Origin: Asparagopsis taxiformis
Lineage: Eukaryota; Rhodophyta; Florideophyceae; Bonnemaisoniales; Bonnemaisoniaceae
Direction: 5' to 3'
Length of the DNA: 64,000 nt
Assembly (NCBI GenBank): GCA_030407315.1
Contig: JALQPE010000046.1
Span: 1-64,000 of the forward strand
The notes beneath the pieces are model-generated. The model did no database searches and was not told where the DNA came from. It saw nothing but the letters and a program-made list of their open reading frames with translations. Each line of letters starts with the position of its first letter. The first letter of the stretch is position 1. The position numbers and the translations under genes are program-made. This document shows, piece after piece, positions 48,118 to 56,081 of this stretch.

Positions 48118-48431
48118 CCATCGACGGTTCCAGTTTCGCAAATTGAGTCTAACATGAGATGAATCTTGTTCCTGTTCTTTGGATATAATAGTGGGATCAA
48201 CTTCAACATCCGGAATGGCCACTTACGATCGATTCCAATCCCAATCAGGGCATTGAATCTAGACTTTCTCTCCTCTAACAATTTACTGATCGTGAAGATG
48301 TCCTAATTCCATCTGCTCATGAGAATTTCCCCGGGGTTGGGCGCGTGGTCAAGTAGGGTCCCATTTTCGATTGGCGCGTAGCTGACTGTGAAATGGTTGG
48401 TGGTGTTGAAAGAGTGTGTCCGGGAATGTAG
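48118..48431 (+). pseudogene. Metallo-beta-lactamase-fold gene, 3' part beyond Gypsy-2
   Basis: In the frame reaching the TAG at 48429-48431 one reads D-S-N-P-N-Q-G-I-E-S-R, then T-D-R-E-D-V-L-I-P-S-A-H-E-N-F-P-G-V-G-R-V-V and F-D-W-R-V. This is the conserved C-terminal block of the family (last metal-ligand His in A-H-x-x-F-P-G). Two in-frame stops (TAA near 48276, TAG near 48352) and others upstream confirm decay. Minus-strand ORFs over this region are shadows. Confidence 0.72.
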
Positions 48432-49100
48432 AAGGATATAACTTCAAGGCACGTTGAAAGTGCTTTAACATCGGAACGATAGTAATGATAGAAGGCTACT
48501 GACTCATACCGCTTCAGCGTATCCACCTGCACGTTATTTTCTGTCGCATTATACGCTCAACCCACATGATTTGTGTTGGTAGGGGGTTGTATGATTCCCA
48601 ACGACGAATGTGGGATACACCAGAGTCATTGCCATGCTATTGATCTTATCTGTTCATTCTGTGACTGGTTGCAGCTATCTACTTGTTTGTCTGACTGAGC
48701 TAAGGTTGCCCTGTGGATACTCAATTCGCACTTCTGCACCAGGCTCCCGGAACAGCCCACCCCCGGCACTCTCCTCAGTGGACATCTGCATCCTCCGTCA
48801 TGGCTTGCGTACATATTCAGTACAAGCCTCAATCCTCTTTCCATTCCACCCTCCGTCACTAGTCGAGTTCACTTGATGACTTGACCGTTCCTCTGCGCAT
48901 TATCTTCGACGCGGTGATTATGAAAATAACTCAGGCAGCTGTTTCGCGACATATTCTCTCTACCAATGAGCCCCAATAACGCATCTTCTCTCGTCAAACC
49001 CGCGGCCCAAATTTGCATTCCTTCCATGTACAACATCGTGTGATACATTCATTTTCTTTACCAAGCATAATCAAAACAATTAAATTCGTATCAGCATCCT
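48432..49100. other. Spacer 3' of receptor C
   Basis: No gene recognised. It would contain the 3' untranslated region of the minus-strand receptor C next to the end of the plus-strand hydrolase pseudogene (convergent). Confidence 0.4.
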
Positions 49101-49308
49101 TTACTTGCTAGGACCAGCAGCTCCTCCGCTTTCCAGCCGTTTCTTTGCTTCTATAATCGCATCCGCTATCGTCTCAACAAACTCAACCTGATGTGCTTTC
49201 TCTTTCTCACTCGTCCCATTCGTCACTCCCTTTTTGTTTTCAATACCAGTCAAACTCCTCAGCGACTGAAGAGTATTGACAACTTTCTGGATTCCATACT
49301 CATCCTCC
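49101..49308 (-). pseudogene. Receptor C, part 3: C-terminal tail
   Basis: The last ~68 codons of receptor C, ending at TAA 49101-49103. They carry E-D-E-Y, a helical Q-S-L-R-S-L-T-G-I-E-N block and the charged I-I-E-A-K-K-R-L-E-S-G tail shared with receptor A. Separated from the TIR by Gypsy-3. Deleting Gypsy-3 and one CTCC (GGAG in gene direction) joins the two parts in frame. Confidence 0.85.
49305..49308. repeat. Gypsy-3 target-site duplication CTCC, left
   Basis: CTCC here and at 54822-54825. Only four bases match; the empty-site reading frame confirms this length. Confidence 0.8.
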
Positions 49309-49628
49309 TGTAGATGAGTATAGCGCTTTTTCGTTTTGAGAACCACTGCAACTTGAGTCGGCGGGCACTTCACTCTGCCTCCTTCTATTATCTGGAGTAG
49401 AGGATGCCTTTATATAGACCTTTGGTCTGGCTTAATTTCTATCCAGCCAACAATGATCTGTAAAATGCAACCCAGGGATAGGTAGCCAAATTGTAAGGGG
49501 AACTCTAGCAAGTGCTAGTGGCATCTATAGAGGCAAATCAAAGACGTTTGCATTTGCGGGTATTTTCCAATTGGTACACGTGGGCGGTGAGAGGAATGCA
49601 TAGGTGGTGCGCATGGAGAGGTGTTACA
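49309..49628 (-). repeat. Gypsy-3 3' LTR
   Basis: 320 bp, TGTAGATG...TGTTACA on the plus strand. Matches 54502-54821. Confidence 0.93.
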
Positions 49629-49643
49629 GTGCCCCATAGCTAG

Positions 49644-52600
49644 TTACATCGTGAACGCGCTATCCAGGATACACTGAGCTCGTGCTTCCGCCTTCAGCTT
49701 CTCGAAGCCGGGAGTGTCAAGAAACATACTCAACATTTCATGCATGTCCTCATTCACCATCCGAATTGGTTCCCAAGTTGTCTCTGTCTCGTCATCTAAC
49801 CCTTCCCACTCCACTTTGATCTGTAATTCGCCTTCGTGACGTCGGATTGCTCTGAGGGCGCGAGCCTCCTGATAATCAGTCTCTGCGTGCTCGGCAGCAC
49901 GAGAAAGTCTCTCGTCTACCGGTTGGCCATCCATGTCAGCGCGATACAAGAGCATCCGCTGCGCATGAACTACCTCGCGTTTGGATTTCTTGAGATCTTC
50001 GACCTCGAAAACGAGTCCTGACCTAGCAGAGAGGACCCTCCGCGGGCCCAACCACGCCGTACGCATTTTGTGACCTTTTTTTGAAGCCTTGCGGACAAGA
50101 ACGAAGTCACCGCGATGAAAATTGACAGGGAGCACCTTAGTCTTCTTGTTGTGTATAGCTACTTGTTGGCTCCTTGAGGCCTCTGAGCGCCTCTGCACAT
50201 CTTTGTGCATTGCAGAGAGTGAATCCTGCAGTTTGTCAATGCAGACCGTTTGCTGTACCCGAACAAGATCAGTACCGGCGACATAAGAGTATTTTGCAAG
50301 CGGGAGAGCATGAAGGAGTGGCCTTGATGGTGCCTGTCCCGTGAAGACTTCCATGGGAGTTCTGTACACACCCTTGACTTCCTTGCTTCGAAGTCCCAAC
50401 CTTTTTAGCGGAGAGTGGTTCAGAACGCTCTGTATGCACTCCACTACGGCAGGCCAGTCTTGTGGGGCTAGTCGCCACTCACTACAGAGAGACCTGCAAG
50501 CCCTGATAACTTCCCTGCATATCCTTTCCACCGTGCCATTGGCCCAAGGACAATAGGCGGTCGTGAAGTGGTGTTGTATTCGGAGCTCAGTGGAAAGTCC
50601 TTCCATCAAATTATTTCTGAAGTGCGAACCCTGATCGGTGACTAACCAGTCCATTGCTCCAAAGGAGCTAATCCACGTGGAAAACGCATTTACAGCCTCC
50701 TCAGCAGTGGCAGACGGCGTGGCGAACAGCCATACGAAAGAGGACAAGTCATCACGTAGGAGTAGTATGTATGACATGCCACCCACTCCCTTACCCATGT
50801 AAAGGTAATCAGCGTGAACAACTTCATTTGGGCGCGATCCATGAATAGCATGACCGAACGGCCTGGGAATGACTTCCCCTGTGCGAGTTACTAGACAATG
50901 TAGACAGTCTTTGACCAACTTGTTTATATCTCGGTTCATTCCTGTCCAGAAAAAACTTTCCGCTAGGATGCTCTTAGTACCTGAGAATCCGCGGTGACCA
51001 ATGGTGCCGCAATGTGAAGCCACCATGACTTTCAATTGTAAGTCTCGGTCGCCTTCAGGGATCCATATTTTCCCATTGTGTTCCCAAAGGCCATTATTTC
51101 CATTGAATTTGCAATTAACTGGACGATCTCGACGCTTACGGTACTGAGAGTTGCGGAATGTCTCGATTGTAGGCCAGTCGATTTCCTCTGAAGAAGGAAT
51201 TAGCTGCTCAGACAATGTTATGAGACTGCATATGCGTCCTGTACACTTATCCGATTTGTACTGTCGCCTGTACCCTTTTGTCCATCGGGTGAGTATATCC
51301 GCGAATATATTTGATGCACCGTCTATGTGCTCAATGATGTATGAAAAATGGGATAAGTAGAATGCCCATCTTTGAACTTTGGATACGATATGTCTTCCCA
51401 GGGTGGACTCAACAGCACGAGGTGCAAACACGAACAAAAGGTTTCGATGGTCGGTATAGATATGTACTTTGTCTGCTGACATGAGCATGTAGTCCAGTTT
51501 CTCAAAGGTTTGATAGATAGCGTACGCTTCTTTCTCAAACGTACTCCATCCTGTTTGAGCACCCCTGAATTCAGCACCCAGAAATGCCAGTGGGTCATGT
51601 TTCTGTAATGCACTTGGTTTTCGTAACTGCTCTGGTTCTGTCTGCGTGACTACAGCAGACCAAAACCGGTCCGAGGCATCAGTATGTATGCAAATAGCCA
51701 GTCCTGTCTTTGGGTATGACAGTTTGACAGCGCTTCGCAATGTGTCTTGTAGTGAGAGGAATGCTTCCTCATGCTCCGTGCCCCAAGACAGAGTGTGGAG
51801 CTCAACATTCTTGATAGACCGCTTCGTGCGCTTACCAGCCCGAGCATAGGCCTGTTCCAATACATTGTTGAGCGGCGATACGCGTGCTGCGAATGCTGGA
51901 ATACAATGTGACATCCATCGGCAGCAGTAAATGAACTCACATAACTCATCTGCTGTCTTTGGTGGAGACATTTCACGGAGAGCAGATATGCGAGAAGGAT
52001 CTAGTTGGTAACCTTCAGCAGTGATAATTCGCCCGCACCATCTTAGACTCTTCGAATACAGTACAGACTTCCTCGCGGACAGAAATAGTCCGCGCTCCTT
52101 ACAAACCTTGAAAAAGTTTTTGAGTAGTGATAGGATTTGTGACTCGGACTCACAGTGTATGTTGAAGTCATCAAGCCACGCTTTCAAGTTGTTCTTCATT
52201 TTTCCAAACAATGGTTCAACCGTCCTTTGAAAATGGGCGGTTGCATTTGCGAGCCCAGGTAGAACACGCTTTGAAGCAATGATGTACTTCGGTGTAACAA
52301 TGCCGCATGCACTGTAAGATTCGGGGTGCAGAGGCAATTGCCAATATGCTGACACAAAGTCTAGACTTGCAAAGCAGACACTTCCTGCGAAGTCCATCAT
52401 TTCGGAGTCCAGATGAGGCATTGGCCAGGATTCTTTCACAGTAGCAGCATTAACTGGTCTCAAGTCGATAGCCATGCGATATTTGGACTGGGATCCTGTT
52501 TTAGGAACAATTAGCGGTGCAGCTTGCCAATCTGCAGTTGGCATTATAACTGCAAAGTCCATTGCTAGTAGTTTGTCTACGTATTGGTCCATGAATGCTC

Positions 52601-54473
52601 GCTGCTCTGTCGAGTATCTCCTCGGTTTTACCTTCACAGGCTTATTGTGCGGAAGGAGGCGAATTTTCATAGGCTCGACGCTTGCAGGGGGTGAAATGCC
52701 TAGGCGAATTTTGAATACGGAACGATATTCCTGGAGCAAGTTGGATAGAATTTCACAGCCGCCTTCAGACATTCCATTATTCCGTGCCTCGATGACACGC
52801 TCCGTGAGAGCAGATGAAAGCTCCGAAGGGGTGTCTTCGCCGAGGTCTATGTATATATTTGCGTCATTTTCGGTATCATAGTTTCCTTTTGTAGATGAAT
52901 GGAACGTGCTTCCATATTCTGTACTGCGCTGCAGTGCCACACTGCAGACTGATCCGTAGCTTTTCTCGTCCACTTTTGCCTGCGCATTCAATAATGCAGT
53001 TACGTCGACTTCGCCATGGAAACGATCGCATGCCGCAGCCAAAAGCACGCGGTTGTCGAGTCCAAGGCTACGCAAGACGTGTCTGCTGATTATTGCATGA
53101 CTGACTGGTTGGTCGCTCACCACCCATTCGATGTTTCGGAGAGCGAGATTAGTGCCGTGTCTTATTCGTAAGAGTACATCCGTTATGATAGTCTTACGAC
53201 AGGACAATGAGGCCGCAGATTTGTCAACAGTTTCATAGAGTATAGGATTATCCAATAGTTTGGTTTTTAGAGACGGCTCTGCCTGCAGTATCTTCGCAAA
53301 TAAGTCTGGAGGCATTATACATGCATCCGATCCCTGGTCAGCGAGGATAGAGGCCTTAACAGCATCGTTGCAGAATGATGCTGTGAACAAAGAAGAATGT
53401 TCCGCTCCAATCTTGGAACGGGCGGAGAGTTCTCCGACTTGTCCAGTTGCAACTCTACTCTTTTTGGAAGCCCGGTACTCAGCAATAAGTTTTTTCTTTT
53501 CTTCAGCACTGGTTGCATCACAGTCCTTCAAAAAATGGTTCTTGTTGCATTTTGGGTTCAAACATTCTGGCTTGGTCCTTTTCCCTGGTGCCACGCTACG
53601 CGGATTTTGAGATCCAGTCTTGCCTATACTGCAATCTCGCTCTCGCGCATGGTGTGGTTTTGACATCACCTTCTGATTCTTCCTGCGCAGATTTGGTCCA
53701 GGACGTTTCGAAATAGATCCTGATATTTCGATATCAGAATCAAGTTCGGCATCAATAGCAGCATTGGTGGCTTCGTGCCTATCCAAAATGGCCGCTTCTT
53801 TCGCTGTCTCTCGCAAAAACAGCTGATAGTCCTTTTTAAACTCCTCCTTGCGTAATTTAAACGTCATAACCATGCGTTGACGCAAACGAGCGTGTGTGAG
53901 ACGTTTTAGCACATGTCCAATTGCTAATGAAGGCTTGGAGTCAATGAATGTTGCATAACCTAATGCTTCAAGTTTTTGTGCGTACTTGAGACCGAGACTC
54001 CACACTTGCATTTCGAGTGAACGCTCATTGGTGTCCATTATGACGTCAGAAATTCCCTTTTCGATCTGTGCAAGATCATAGTCCTCAGGCTTAATTTCAG
54101 CCCTCTCAGCGACGCATTTGCGGAGATGCTCTTCCCGGAGTTCGTCAACGCTGTGTACAGGTACCCATTGGGCTGTAACGAATATTCCTAGAATCGATTT
54201 GTCAATTGAGTTCAAGAACGAAGTAGCAGGGATAGTTACTCCCTGTTCTTGAGATTTTTCCTTCACTCGTCTCTCATACACGATTCTCTGTTGCTTAAAC
54301 GCCACAAAGTCTTCCGTAGATATGCCAACTAGGCGCGGAGCCTCCAGTGTTTCAACAATAGTTTGGGGTACCCGAGAATCGAGCTTCTTTCCAGAGCCTT
54401 TTGGCGGCATACTGACAGAGAAGTCCAATTTGCGTTCAAGAGGCACGGTATCCTCAAAAGTACTAAGCACCAC
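49644..54473 (-). CDS. Gypsy-3 Gag-Pol polyprotein with chromodomain
   Basis: 1,609 residues, one frame. The Gag part has an atypical knuckle at ~300 (Cys-X4-Cys-X3-His-X4-Cys). The protease-like domain at ~375 has the loop A-D-Q-G-S-D, not D-T/S-G. RT (~600-800): D-L-R-P-V-N-A-A, L-D-F-V-S-A-Y-W-Q-L-P, catalytic W-L-D-D-F at ~769. RNase H with H-T-D-A-S and Y-T-D-H-R-N. Integrase: H-C...H-R-G-F, C-L-H-C, then A-D-Y, T-D-Q-G-S-H-F and T-V-E-R-I. The chromodomain ends with V-E-W-E-G-L-D-D-E and T-W-E-P. The RNase H region is like that of elements in oomycetes and other protists by recalled pattern. A later Met (at the M-P-P-K-G-S-G-K-K segment) could be the real start. It appears fully functional. 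Confidence 0.93.
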   Translation of the reverse strand: MVLSTFEDTVPLERKLDFSVSMPPKGSGKKLDSRVPQTIVETLEAPRLVGISTEDFVAFKQQRIVYERRVKEKSQEQGVTIPATSFLNSIDKSILGIFVTAQWVPVHSVDELREEHLRKCVAERAEIKPEDYDLAQIEKGISDVIMDTNERSLEMQVWSLGLKYAQKLEALGYATFIDSKPSLAIGHVLKRLTHARLRQRMVMTFKLRKEEFKKDYQLFLRETAKEAAILDRHEATNAAIDAELDSDIEISGSISKRPGPNLRRKNQKVMSKPHHARERDCSIGKTGSQNPRSVAPGKRTKPECLNPKCNKNHFLKDCDATSAEEKKKLIAEYRASKKSRVATGQVGELSARSKIGAEHSSLFTASFCNDAVKASILADQGSDACIMPPDLFAKILQAEPSLKTKLLDNPILYETVDKSAASLSCRKTIITDVLLRIRHGTNLALRNIEWVVSDQPVSHAIISRHVLRSLGLDNRVLLAAACDRFHGEVDVTALLNAQAKVDEKSYGSVCSVALQRSTEYGSTFHSSTKGNYDTENDANIYIDLGEDTPSELSSALTERVIEARNNGMSEGGCEILSNLLQEYRSVFKIRLGISPPASVEPMKIRLLPHNKPVKVKPRRYSTEQRAFMDQYVDKLLAMDFAVIMPTADWQAAPLIVPKTGSQSKYRMAIDLRPVNAATVKESWPMPHLDSEMMDFAGSVCFASLDFVSAYWQLPLHPESYSACGIVTPKYIIASKRVLPGLANATAHFQRTVEPLFGKMKNNLKAWLDDFNIHCESESQILSLLKNFFKVCKERGLFLSARKSVLYSKSLRWCGRIITAEGYQLDPSRISALREMSPPKTADELCEFIYCCRWMSHCIPAFAARVSPLNNVLEQAYARAGKRTKRSIKNVELHTLSWGTEHEEAFLSLQDTLRSAVKLSYPKTGLAICIHTDASDRFWSAVVTQTEPEQLRKPSALQKHDPLAFLGAEFRGAQTGWSTFEKEAYAIYQTFEKLDYMLMSADKVHIYTDHRNLLFVFAPRAVESTLGRHIVSKVQRWAFYLSHFSYIIEHIDGASNIFADILTRWTKGYRRQYKSDKCTGRICSLITLSEQLIPSSEEIDWPTIETFRNSQYRKRRDRPVNCKFNGNNGLWEHNGKIWIPEGDRDLQLKVMVASHCGTIGHRGFSGTKSILAESFFWTGMNRDINKLVKDCLHCLVTRTGEVIPRPFGHAIHGSRPNEVVHADYLYMGKGVGGMSYILLLRDDLSSFVWLFATPSATAEEAVNAFSTWISSFGAMDWLVTDQGSHFRNNLMEGLSTELRIQHHFTTAYCPWANGTVERICREVIRACRSLCSEWRLAPQDWPAVVECIQSVLNHSPLKRLGLRSKEVKGVYRTPMEVFTGQAPSRPLLHALPLAKYSYVAGTDLVRVQQTVCIDKLQDSLSAMHKDVQRRSEASRSQQVAIHNKKTKVLPVNFHRGDFVLVRKASKKGHKMRTAWLGPRRVLSARSGLVFEVEDLKKSKREVVHAQRMLLYRADMDGQPVDERLSRAAEHAETDYQEARALRAIRRHEGELQIKVEWEGLDDETETTWEPIRMVNEDMHEMLSMFLDTPGFEKLKAEARAQCILDSAFTM

Positions 54474-54480
54474 ACTGGTC

Positions 54481-54493
54481 TTCCGGAATACCA
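54481..54493 (-). other. Putative primer-binding site of Gypsy-3
   Basis: On the minus strand TGGTATTCCGGAA begins eight bases after the 5' LTR. TGG would pair with a tRNA CCA end. The tRNA is not identified. Confidence 0.4.
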
Positions 54494-54501
54494 GTAATTA
54501 C

Positions 54502-54821
54502 TGTAGATGAGTATAGCGCTTTTTCGTTTTGAGAACCACTGCAACTTGAGTCGGCGGGCACTTCACTCTGCCTCCTTCTATTATCTGGAGTAGAGGATGC
54601 CTTTATATAGACCTTTGGTCTGGCTTAATTTCTATCCAGCCAACAATGATCTGTAAAATGCAACCCAGGGATAGGTAGCCAAATTGTAAGGGGAACTCTA
54701 GCAAGTGCTAGTGGCATCTATAGAGGCAAATCAAAGACGTTTGCATTTGCGGGTATTTTCCAATTGGTACACGTGGGCGGTGAGAGGAATGCATAGGTGG
54801 TGCGCATGGAGAGGTGTTACA
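54502..54821 (-). repeat. Gypsy-3 5' LTR
   Basis: 320 bp, 5' LTR in the sense of the minus-strand element. Adjacent to receptor C codons on one side and the polyprotein leader on the other. Confidence 0.93.
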
Positions 54822-55469
54822 CTCCCTCGCCATTCGCTGCAGAAATCCCTCCTTCATAAACACGCTTTCTCCACTCTCGTCTACAACACTGAACAGCGAG
54901 TTCTCATCCTTGCAATCATCCAGCGTCAGTCCATAGAATACAGGGATGATGATCACCCCACGTTCACCATCGGCACGGAATCGCCTCAAGAAACATATAA
55001 GTTCCTTAAGTGTCCACTTGCGTGCGGCAAACTCGGGAGAAAGTATAACTACTGCGATTTTTGCAGTCCGCATCGCAGCAATCATCTTCTGTGGTGCGTG
55101 CTGCCCCGGCCTCAGTTCGGTCTTGTCCAGAAACACCTTGAGGCCCAATTTGACCAGTAGCTCATACAGCGGTTCGGCAATGGTAAGCTTGTCGGTGCCG
55201 GCGTGGCTGATGAACACGTCGTACACTTGTTCTGTTTCATTGTATCCGTCTTTTGTTGTGTCTTGTGATGGAGGTGAAGGCGGTTGTGGGAGGAATGGAA
55301 GAGGCGGACCATCGCCCACCGGGAGTCGAGAGTCTTCAGTGATGAGGTCAACATATAGTAAACCTTTTCCCCAAATTGAAATCCATAGGCGAGACGTATT
55401 GGAACAATAACCGGAGCAGCTGACCGCTTCTTCCAAAGTAGCAATAGTGAATGGTTCGCTGTCATTATT
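54822..55469 (-). pseudogene. Receptor C, part 2: end of WD40, linker and TIR domain
   Basis: Codons between the two LTR elements. The frame opens after the copia insertion (D-S-E-P-F-T-I-A-T-L-E-E) with the last propeller strand (T-S-R-L-W), a Pro-rich linker, and a TIR domain: Y-D-V-F-I-S-H, D-K-T-E-L-R-P-G, W-T-L-K-E-L with the conserved Glu, I-I-P-V-F-Y. It ends F-L-Q-R-M-A-R-E where Gypsy-3 begins. Beyond that the open frame runs a short way into the LTR. The TIR differs from A and B at many positions, unlike A against B. Confidence 0.88.
55465..55469. repeat. Copia target-site duplication TTATT, left
   Basis: TTATT here and at 61585-61589. Perfect. Confidence 0.93.
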
Positions 55470-56054
55470 TGTCGCTGGATGTCTTTTTTGATAGTTTAAG
55501 TACTTAACTTGTCTCGTTAATTCAGGGTGGGGGCACCCGGGGTATTCGTCAACAAAGTATTGCGCTTCCTGTTGTTATTTCAGGACGGGTGTCCGGGGTA
55601 ATCAGCCAGGTTGCAATCCACTTCCAGTTATTTCAGGGCGTCGAGCCCGGAGTAATCAGCGAAGCGAATATTCCAGTCTCCAGTTATTTCAGGGCTAATA
55701 GCCCGGAGTAATCAGCGAGGTGGTGAGCCAATCCTCAGTTATTTCAGGGCTAAGAGCCCGGGGTAATCAGCAGGTTGGTTGGTGTAACGGGGTTACTGAT
55801 GCGTATGCAATCGGGTGGTTTGTTGTTGGTTAATTGTTCATTTCGTTGATTCTCTCTAGCTCTAGCAATCTGTTCTCTAGATTAAATACACGAATTACTG
55901 GACCGTTCGGCCTTGATGCGGGCGCTGATCCTTTCCAGATCGGAGGGTTTCCCGATCTCGGGTAATCGACTGTCTTCGGTGTATAATTGTCTCGCAAAGA
56001 CAATACTGTCTCCCTAATTGTACGGTGGTTCGGGTGCAATTTTGATCCACGACA
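55470..56054 (-). repeat. Copia 3' LTR
   Basis: 585 bp. Contains the five-unit hairpin array (55516-55771). Confidence 0.93.
55516..55771. repeat. Five-unit hairpin array in the copia LTR
   Basis: Five units beginning at 55516, 55574, 55627, 55683 and 55738 (spacing 53-58 bp). Consensus GTTATTTCAGGGC, 4-5 nt loop, GCCCGGAGTAATCAGC. The GGGC/GCCC arms form a small hairpin and show compensating differences: unit 1 GGGTG/CACCC, unit 2 GGAC/GTCC. The same array lies at 61046-61301 in the other LTR. Likely a repeated protein- or RNA-binding module. Confidence 0.85.
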
Positions 56055-56081
56055 CTAGAAGTTTTTTCTCTATTGAAGTAT

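Larger units (their letters stand above)
49309..54821 (-). mobile_element. Gypsy-3, intact Ty3/gypsy LTR retrotransposon
   Basis: 5,513 bp with 320-bp LTRs (49309-49628 and 54502-54821) that look identical. The coding strand is minus, so 54502-54821 is the 5' LTR. One 1,609-codon polyprotein fills the interior and stops 15 bp before the 3' LTR. A TATATAAA box lies in each LTR (minus strand, 54602-54609 and 49409-49416). Candidate primer site TGGTATTCCGGAA at 54481-54493, eight bases inside the 5' LTR. Inserted in the TIR-tail region of receptor C, in the same orientation as the gene. Confidence 0.95.

Noticed and set aside
48060..48532. Minus-strand ORFs of ~70 residues beside Gypsy-2
   Set aside because: The plus strand here carries the recognisable 3' end of the metallo-beta-lactamase-fold pseudogene, so these are antisense shadows.
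55516..55771. Regularly spaced repeats resembling a CRISPR array
   Set aside because: The units lie inside both LTRs of a copia element, the repeats are imperfect and the genome is eukaryotic.
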